This document shows, one piece after another, positions 1-9,600 of a stretch of DNA of 64,000 nucleotides; the stretch's first letter is position 1; each line of letters begins with the position of its first letter. The notes below the pieces were generated by a model. That model did not search any database. It was not told the origin of the DNA and saw nothing but the letters and a program-made list of their open reading frames with translations. Where the stretch lies: the NCBI RefSeq assembly GCF_002849855.1, contig NZ_CP018617.1, positions 930,001-994,000 of the forward strand. Reading direction: 5' to 3'. Source of the DNA: Vibrio azureus. Its GTDB lineage: Bacteria > Pseudomonadota > Gammaproteobacteria > Enterobacterales > Vibrionaceae. The translations under genes were made by a program, and so were the position numbers.

Positions 1-619
1 GAGGTATAAATCATGTAGGCCAAATCATCAGATTCATTACACCAAACCGGGTTCTCTGTACTGTAGGTTTCTAAAGAAGATAAATCACAATCCAATCGCA
101 ATGCTTTACAAGCCAATGGCGTTTCTAGATTATCTTTCAAATGTTCAAGCAACTCGTTTTCCGTCAACAGCACCGAGACACCCGAGTCTGTGAGCATGTA
201 ATCAATGCGCGAAATTGGGTTCACGGGATCAAACGGAATATACGCCCCTCCGGCTTTCATTATCGCTAGAATAGCGACCAAAAACTCAGGTGAACGCTGA
301 GCATAAATACCCACCAAGTCTCCTCTTGCCACGCCAGACTCGCGTAAATAGTGCGCTAACTGGTTAGCTTTGGCATTTAATTCGGCGTAGCTCAGACTGT
401 GATTGTCCCCGATAACCGCCATCGCATCTGGGCAGCGTTGCACCTGAGATTCAAATCGATAATGAACGCAAGGCTCACCATGATAAGTGACGGTCTTACC
501 ATTGAAATCATTGAGGATCTTGGTTCTTTCATCCGATGATAAAATGGAGATATCGCTCATTTTATCGTTTGGACGATGAACAATTTGATGAAGCAGTTGA
601 TCAAAATGTTCAGCCATTC
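1..619 (-). repeat. Long direct repeat inside the NRPS gene, copy 1 (continues off window)
   Basis: Bases 1 to 619 match 3277 to 3895 almost exactly at a constant offset of 3276 bases (1092 codons). I saw only a few substitutions, all near the right end (for example around 522, 543 and 611). The repeat covers the C-to-A linker and the N-terminal part of the adenylation domain up to the SGSTG loop of the last visible module. It probably extends leftwards beyond the window. Confidence 0.95.
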
Positions 620-3600
620 TCTCAATCGTTATTCGATCAAACAAATCCGCAGCATAATCCCAGACCAACGTCAGACCGTTCTGGTTCTCACTGATGTCCA
701 AGCTAAGATCAAACTGAGTCGTAGTGAATTCTTGCTCAACCGGTGTCAAATTAAGATCAGAGAATGACAAAGTGCTATCTGAATTATTATCTAAGGAAAG
801 CATGACCTGAAACAGCGGGTTATAGTTAAAACTGCGTTCTGGTTGAAGTTTATCGACCAATAACTCAAACGGCAGTTGTTGATGTTCAAAAGCAGCGAGG
901 ACCCGTTCACGACTTTGTTGTAACAACTCAGTAAAGCTCAAGTCTTCAGACAAATCCGCACGCAATACCACCGTATTGATAAAGCATCCGATCAGTGGTG
1001 CGATTTCATTTTGCTCTCTATTCGCGATTGGGGAACCTATAACAATATCACTCTCTCCACTGTAACGATTGAGCAGTGCAGAAAATGCCGCATTAAGCAC
1101 CATAAATAATGTAGCTTGATTGCTTCGGGCCAATTGGTTGAGCTCTGACGTCAAGTTTTTATCAATCTGACAAGTAAACTGCGCGCCTTTAAAGCTCGAA
1201 TTATTTGGGCGTTGGTGATCCAAAGGTAAACTGTGCGTAGGCGGTAAATCCGCCAACTGAGTCATCCAATATTCGAGATGACGATCAAGGTTGTTAGCCA
1301 GCCAGTTTCTTTGCCAGTGCGCATAATCACTATATTGAATCGCTAGCGGTGCGAGTCCATTAGGCTCACCTCTTACTGTACTCGCATATATCTCCGACAG
1401 CTCATTGACCATCACACCTTCTGACCATCCATCAGAAGCAATATGATGTAGCGTGAGCAATAGAACATGGCGCGTTTCTGCCAAATGCAGTACCTGTGCG
1501 CGCAGCATTAAGTCCTGACTCAAATCAAAAGCTTGTGACATTTCTTGATGGACTAACGCTTGGACTTGTAATGACTGCTCGGGTTCTGATAACTCGCTCA
1601 AATCAATGACAGGAAGAGTAAACTTAATATCTTGTCGTCGCTGAGCCTTTGCTTCTCCATCGTCCAACTCAAAACAAGTATGCAACACATGATGTCGTGC
1701 AATTATCGTTGAAAATGCTTGTTCAAGAGCTTGAATATTTAAGGCGCCCTCCACTCTGTATGCTGCGGGCATATTATACTCACAACCTTCTGGATCTGAT
1801 TGGTGAATAAACCACATTCTTTGTTGAGCAAACGATAAAGGCACCTGAGCATCGCTTACGACGGATACAATTTCAGGTGTCTGTGTCTTAAATGCAGCAG
1901 ATTGAGTTGAAGCAGATTGAGTTGAAGCAGATTTAATTGAAGCAGAGAGAATTAACGCAAGTTGCGCTAATGTTGGTGCTTCAAAAACCGCTTTTACGGG
2001 TACATCGATGTGTCTATCTGCTCGTATCTGTGCCACCAAACGAGCCACTAACAGCGAGTGCCCACCACAATCGAAGAAGTTGGCGTTCGCACTGACCTGT
2101 TCTAACTGCAGCAACTCACTCCAGAGCGTCGCTAAATACTGCTCTAATTCCCCTTTCGGTTGTTGATATTCACTATCAGCTTGCCAGTTAGGCTCTGGTA
2201 AGGCACGGCGATCAATTTTATCCGCCGCGTTTAAAGGCATCTTGTCTAAAACGGTAAAACTATTTGGCACCATATAATCGGGCAACGAACGTTGCAGTCC
2301 TTGACGCAACTCTGCCGTTGTCGGATAAGGTTGTTGTTTCGCCACCAAATAAGCCGCGAGCGCATTTTGGCCTTGTTGATCACGGCGTATGACAACCGCA
2401 CATTCCCCGACATTATCCAGTTTAGCCAGACTGGCCTCGACTTCACCGAGTTCAACCCTGAACCCTCGGACTTTGACTTGGTTATCAATCCTGCCCATAA
2501 ACTCTAGCGTGCCATCAGGTAACCAGCGCCCTAAGTCTCCGGTGCGATATAAGGTATCACCATGCACTTGATTATCCGGCTCATCATGATAAGGGTTAAC
2601 GACAAAACTGCTTGCGGTCCGCTCCGGCTTATTCCAATACCCTTTACCGACACCAACACCAGATACACACAGCTCACCTGGCACACCAATCGGCTGTAGC
2701 TGAAGCCCTTTGTCCAATACGTACATGGTTAAATTAGGGATCGGCCGCCCAATCGGTACACTCGGTGTGTTTGCGGGTAATGGCGTACGGATAACGTACT
2801 CTGTAATGTCATCAGATGCTTCACTTGGCCCATAACCGTTCATGATCGGGATTTGAGGGTTCAACGCTAACCATTGGTTTAATAATGGCACTGGCGCAGC
2901 CTCTGCGATGGCCATCATCCACTCTAAATCTGGTAAGGCTCTCTCACTCGGTGGCAATGTTTCTAAATGGTCGACAAGTAACTGCAACACCACAGGAGCA
3001 GCTTGCATCAAATGCACTTGATGCTGTTGTAGTAATCGCACTAATTTTGGTATATCAGTCATATCATCCAGAATGACCGTCTGCCCGCCACACATCAATG
3101 GCGCGAGGAACTGCCACACCGAGACATCCGATGAAGAAGCAGCGCTTTGCAAGAAGTTCTTCGCCATCAATTGGTGATTTTCATCGATAAAGTCCAGCAC
3201 ATCAAACTCGGCATCAATATGATTGAGCGCGCCCGCATGATGAACAAGTGCGCCTTTAGGTTGCCCGGTGGAACCGGAGGTATAAATCATGTAGGCCAAA
3301 TCATCAGATTCATTACACCAAACCGGGTTCTCTGTACTGTAGGTTTCTAAAGAAGATAAATCACAATCCAATCGCAATGCTTTACAAGCCAATGGCGTTT
3401 CTAGATTATCTTTCAAATGTTCAAGCAACTCGTTTTCCGTCAACAGCACCGAGACACCCGAGTCTGTGAGCATGTAATCAATGCGCGAAATTGGGTTCAC
3501 GGGATCAAACGGAATATACGCCCCTCCGGCTTTCATTATCGCTAGAATAGCGACCAAAAACTCAGGTGAACGCTGAGCATAAATACCCACCAAGTCTCCT

Positions 3601-6600
3601 CTTGCCACGCCAGACTCGCGTAAATAGTGCGCTAACTGGTTAGCTTTGGCATTTAATTCGGCGTAGCTCAGACTGTGATTGTCCCCGATAACCGCCATCG
3701 CATCTGGGCAGCGTTGCACCTGAGATTCAAATCGATAATGAACGCAAGGCTCACCATGATAAGTGACGGTCTTACCATTGAAATCATTGAGGATCTTAGT
3801 TCTTTCATCCGATGATAAGATGGAGATATCGCTCATTTTATCGTTTGGACGATGAACAATTTGATGAAGCAGTTGATCAAAATGTTCCGCCATTCGAGTC
3901 ATACTTGAGTGCTCAAATAAATCGGTTGAGTATTCCCAATGCAATTGAATCCCTTGTTCAGATTCGACCACATTCAAACTGAGATCAAACTGAGAGGTTG
4001 AATATTCTTGCTCAATAGACTCAAACTCTAGACCATCCAAATTAAAATCAGACTGACGATTATTTTCTACAGACAACATGATTTGGAATAATGGGTTGTA
4101 ACTCAAGCTACGTTCTGGCTGTAATCGTTCTACGAGTGTTTCAAACGGTGCCTGCTGATGCTGTAAACCAGCTAAGGTATTGTCGCGACATTGAGCTAAA
4201 AGTTGAGTAAAGCTTTGTTGATGATCCACTTGCGTTCTCATCACCAAGGTATTGACAAAAAAGCCAATAATAGGCTCAAGTTCAACTTGCTCTCGATTGG
4301 CAACTGGCGTCCCAATCACAATATCCGTTTCACCACTGTAACGGCTGAGCAATAACGAAAACGCGGCTTTGAGTACCATAAATAAACTGGCTTCATTATG
4401 TTGCGCTAACGTTAAAATCAGACGGGATAGTTCTGGACTTAAAGTCTGAGCCAGTTCAGCCCCTTGGAAGCTTTGAATCGAAGGCCGTGCTTTGTCCAAT
4501 GGCAAATGATGCACTGGAGGCAAGTCTGCTAATTGTTGCAGCCAATAATCTAAATGGCGTTCAAGTCGTTCACCTTCAAGCCAAGCACGTTGTGAATAAG
4601 CATAATCACTGTATTGATATTCCAGTGGCAACAAAGGTGTTGGTTCAGTGGTTAAAAACCTATGATAGGCTGATGATAATTCTGAAATAAGTACACTGGT
4701 TGACCAACCATCAGAGGCGATATGGTGCTGCGTAATCAAAAATGCATTGTGTGGCCCTTCCGTTTCTACGCCCTCTTTTTTGAGCTTAACCAACTTAGCT
4801 CTTAGCATTAGATCTTTGCTAAGATTGAACGGTGTGATGGCTTCCTGTTCAACAAGGTTTTCTAACATCACCTGCTGTTCAGTGTGCGAGTACTCCGATA
4901 TATCAATCAGCTCGAGAACGGAATCGAAATCTTGTAAAACGCTTTGATAGACGTTCTGATCTTTGACTCGGTAAACCGTGCGCAATATTTGGTGACGCTC
5001 AACCACGCTGTTCAATGCACGTGTAAATGCAGCAACCTCTAATCTACCATTCACGTAAAACGCTTCTGGCATATTATATTCATAGCCGTTGGGTTCTAGC
5101 TGGGCAATGAACCACAAGCGCTGCTGGGCAAAAGATACCGGAAGTAACGCATCTTGTGGAGCCTTGTTAAGAGGCATCACATGAAGATCCATGAAATCCT
5201 TACTGCCACTTCGAGCCAATTGATTATCGATCTGGCTGGCTATCCCTTTTAACGTTTTTAGCTCAAAAATCGCTTTTAGGCTGAGTTCAACTTGCCAAGC
5301 ATCACGCACCTGAGAAATTAAACCAACCGCCAACAGTGAATGTCCTCCAAGCGCAAAAAAGTGACTGTCTCTACAGACACTTTGGCATGAAAGTAATTGG
5401 CACCAAATAGACGCCAAACGCTGCTCGGTTTCAGATTTAGGTGGCTCATCGCTGTTGAGTAATGTGAGTTTAATATCCAATAAGGCTTGTCTGTTGATCT
5501 TACCTGCCGCAGTTAGAGGCAATTCATTCAGAGACATAAAGATCGCGGGGATCATGTGGTCAGGCAATGTCTTACTCAAATATTCACTCAAATTGTGTTG
5601 GAGTTCTGACTCTAGACCCAATTTGGTGACCAGATAGGCAATCAACTGATCAATGCCTTGCTCTGTTTTCTTTATCATCACCACCGCTTGAATGACGGCC
5701 TCATGCTGCATCAATACTGTTTCAATCTCACCCAGCTCGATACGAAAGCCTCTCAACTTAACTTGGTCATCGATACGCCCAACAAACTCTAATTGCCCAT
5801 CCTGATGATACCTGACCAGATCACCGGTTCGATATAATTTGGCGCCTGGCTTTTGACTCAAATGGTCATCAATAAAGCGCTCTTCGGTTAACGTGTCACG
5901 ATGCAAATAACCATCAGCCAAACAATCACCACCGATTAACAATTCTCCAACAGCACCAACAGGCACACGTTGCATTAATGGGTTAACAACATAAAGTTGA
6001 CGAGGACCACAAGCTTGTCCAATCAACATTGTCGTCAGAGAGGCCAAGTTGTCTGCGGTTATCTCAAAAGCAGTACTGGTGACGGAAGCTTCTGTGGGAC
6101 CGTAAGCATTGATAAAGCGACGACATAAATTCACATCAAAACAGCTTTCTACGGTTGCTTTAGGGATCGCCTCTCCACCTACAACGAGTAATTCTAAGCT
6201 TGTGAGTTGTTTAGCCTCCAGTGTTTTTTGAGAGTTAAGATAAGTTAAATATTGTGATAAATAAGCCAAAGGTAAATCAGCCACACTGATTGCATTCTGG
6301 GTTAAATAGCGATCAAATTTCGATACCTCCATTTCTTGAAGGGAGACAATGTGCAGTTCACAGCCTAGAGTCAAAGGCAGAAAAATTTGCTCAAAGGCAG
6401 CATCAAAATTGACCGATGCAGATAAAATACAGCGATCTTGAGACGTTAACTTAAAGTGGTCATTGATGGTTGCAATATGGTTTGCAGCGGCTTTGCGACT
6501 GACTTTAACCCCTTTAGGCACGCCAGTGGAGCCAGAGGTATAAATAACGTAGGCCGGAGCACTGTGATTACTCGGCAAGCAAGTAAACTCGATGTGATGC

Positions 6601-9600
6601 TCCTCTAATTGCGCGATAGTCTCAGGCGTATCCAACAACATGTACGGCACACGCACTGGTGGTAACAGTCCGAGTTGCTCTGTGTCCGTTATGATGAAAT
6701 CGGCTTGAGAGTCATTCAACATATGCTCCAAGCGAGCTTTAGGATAAGCCGGGTCCAGTGGTAAATAGGCAGCTCCTGCTTTAAAAATCGCGAGTATTGA
6801 GACAATTAAGTCCACGCCTCTCGGTAAGCATAAGCCAACCAAGTCACCTTGCTGGACGCCTTGCTCAATCAATCGATGAGCGAGCTTATCAGCACGATGT
6901 TGTAATGCTTGGTAAGACAAACGTTTCGTGTTCCATACCAAGGCCGTTGCGTCAGGTGTACGCTTTACTTGCAAGTCAAACTGTTCTTCGACCGATAACA
7001 CTTCGGCATCAAGAAAAGCGGTATTCGACCAAGCATTGAGTTTCTGTTGATCCACTTCAGCGAGAATTTCAATGGCATTCAATGGAGCACTTGGGCTCTC
7101 AATAACCGCACCGATCAGTCTTTGCAAGCATTGGGACATACGAGAGATTGTCTCCGGTAAAAAGAGCTCCGTATTGTATTCCCAAGCCAACGCCAACCCA
7201 TGCTCTGTTTCACTCATATCAAGCGTAAGATCAAACTGTGCGGTATGGTTAGGTTGCTCAATTGGAGAAAGCGCAACATCACCAAACTTGAGCGAATTGA
7301 CATTGGTATCATTTAAAGAAAGCATGATCTGGAACAGAGGGTTATAGCTTAAACTCCGCTCAGGCTGCAGATCATCAACAAGAATTTCGAATGGAACATG
7401 TTGATGCTCCCAAGCCTGTAATAATGTTTCTTTGCTGTGGCTCAACAATTGTTCAAAACTTGGGTTACCTGCCGTATCCAACCTTAGCACTAAGGTGTTA
7501 GCAAAAAAGCCTATCAAATCTTTTACTTCAAGCTGGTCACGGTTGGCGATTGGCGACCCCATAACAATGTCAGACTCGCCACTATAACGGCTGAGTAACG
7601 CGGCAAAGAGAGTATGTATCGCCATAAATAAAGTGGCATTATTGTTCTCTGCAAGCTGCTTAAGTTTACTTGTTGTTGCTACATCGATTTGTTGCTTGAT
7701 CTGATTACCCTGAAACTTCTGTACTGCTGGTCGTACAAAGTCCACTGGTAAACTATGTACCAAAGGCAAAGAAGACAATTGCTTACGCCAGTAAGTGAGA
7801 TGTTGTTCAAGCGTATCCCCTTTCAACCAATCACGTTGCCATAGAGCATAGTCTCGGTACTGGATTGGCAAAGGAGGTAATGGAGCCGCTTTTTGTCGTG
7901 AAAAAGCACCATATAACGTTGAAAGCTCGTTAATGAGTAAATTCATTGACCAGCCGTCAGAGGCAATATGATGCATGGTAATCAATAAGACAAAGTTCTC
8001 TTTGTCTAGAGTTAACAACTGAGTTCGCAACATCATATCTTGGCTTAGGTCAAAAGATTTCGACGCTTCTTCTGTGACAAGGCGATGAATTTCTTCGGAT
8101 TTATCTTCAACCGTTAAGTGAGTTAAATCCTTCTGCTGTAATTTAAGAACCCTACCTTTTACCACACTTGATTCAGTGCGCTGCGCTTGTGTTTTCGTTG
8201 ACACTTGTGCATGAGTCGACTCAACATAAACAGTATTTAATACCTCATGACGTTGAACCACTGTCGCGAGAGCACTCTCTAACGCAGCAATATCGAGCTT
8301 TCCAGTCAGTTTAAGCGCGGCTGGCATATTATACTCACTGCCACCAGGGTGCATACGGTCAAGGAACCAAAGCCTTTGTTGTGAAAAGGATAAAGGTGCT
8401 TTGTCTATATTCGGATTTGCAATGATCTGACGTCGATTTGCACGACAATCAACATGGCTTTCTCTATCAATTAAATCAGCTTGATCTTCGAGTGTTTGCG
8501 TTTCAAAAATGGATCTGATGCTAAGATCCACCTCCCAAGCCTGCTTGATCTCAGTGATCAACTTTGTCGCCAAAAGAGAGTGCCCACCCAAGGAGAAGAA
8601 ATTACTCTGTCGACCTACCTGCTCTGTCGCAAGCAGCGTTGACCACAACGAAGCAAGTTTATGTTCTGTTTCAGTTTTTGGTGCTTGATACACGTTTGAG
8701 GAACACAAGTCCGGCTGAGGTAATGCTTTCTTATCCACTTTACCATTGACCGTTAACGGCAATGCCTCCATTAAGCAGAAAACACTTGGGATCATATAAT
8801 GAGGCAGTGATAGTTTCGCTTGTTCTATCAGCTCTTGCTCAGAAATAAGGAAACTTTCTGCGTCTTTTTCTGCAACAACCCACGCAACCAGTTGCTTTTC
8901 CTTACTTCCTTTTGCCGACTGAGCCAACACAAGCGCATCTTTGACGCTTTGATGACGACTCAAAGCATTCTCTATTTCTCCAAGCTCAATACGAAAGCCA
9001 CGAATTTTTATCTGATCATCACTTCGTCCAACAAAAACAAGCTCGCCACTTGGTAACCAACGAACTCGATCTCCTGTTTTGTAAACACGCTTTGCTTCTG
9101 GATTGGAGAATTTTGAAAGATCTGAGCCACTTGGAAGAGATAAATCGAAAAATTTTTCCTTAGTCAACTCAACCTGATTTAAATAACCTCTTGCTAAACC
9201 TAAGCCGGCAATATGCAGCTCACCTTCAACACCAATAGGCACGATCTGCTGTTCATCATCCAAAACATAGATAGAGAGGTTATCTAATGCAGAACCAATG
9301 TTAAGTGTTTGATGTGGCTGTACTCTCGATATCGTGGCGCATACCGTACATTCTGATGGGCCATAGGCATTGTATAATGGAAAGCGCTCTGCCCATTGCC
9401 AAGCTAAAGCCTGATCACAGGCTTCTCCACCGACAATTAAAACTTGGAAAGCGTATTCTCTTTCCATGTCCAAGTGTGCAAGTAAAGACGGTGGTATCAG
9501 CGCATGTGTGACTTTATGCTCCAATAAAAAGTCCGATAGCTTGTCTGGATTCACACGAGTATTGTCGCTACAAATGTATAAGCAGGCTCCCTGTGTCAAC

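Noticed and set aside
1909..1955. CRISPR-like short repeats
   Set aside because: The 15-bp units are tandem, in frame and inside an NRPS linker, with no spacers and no cas genes.
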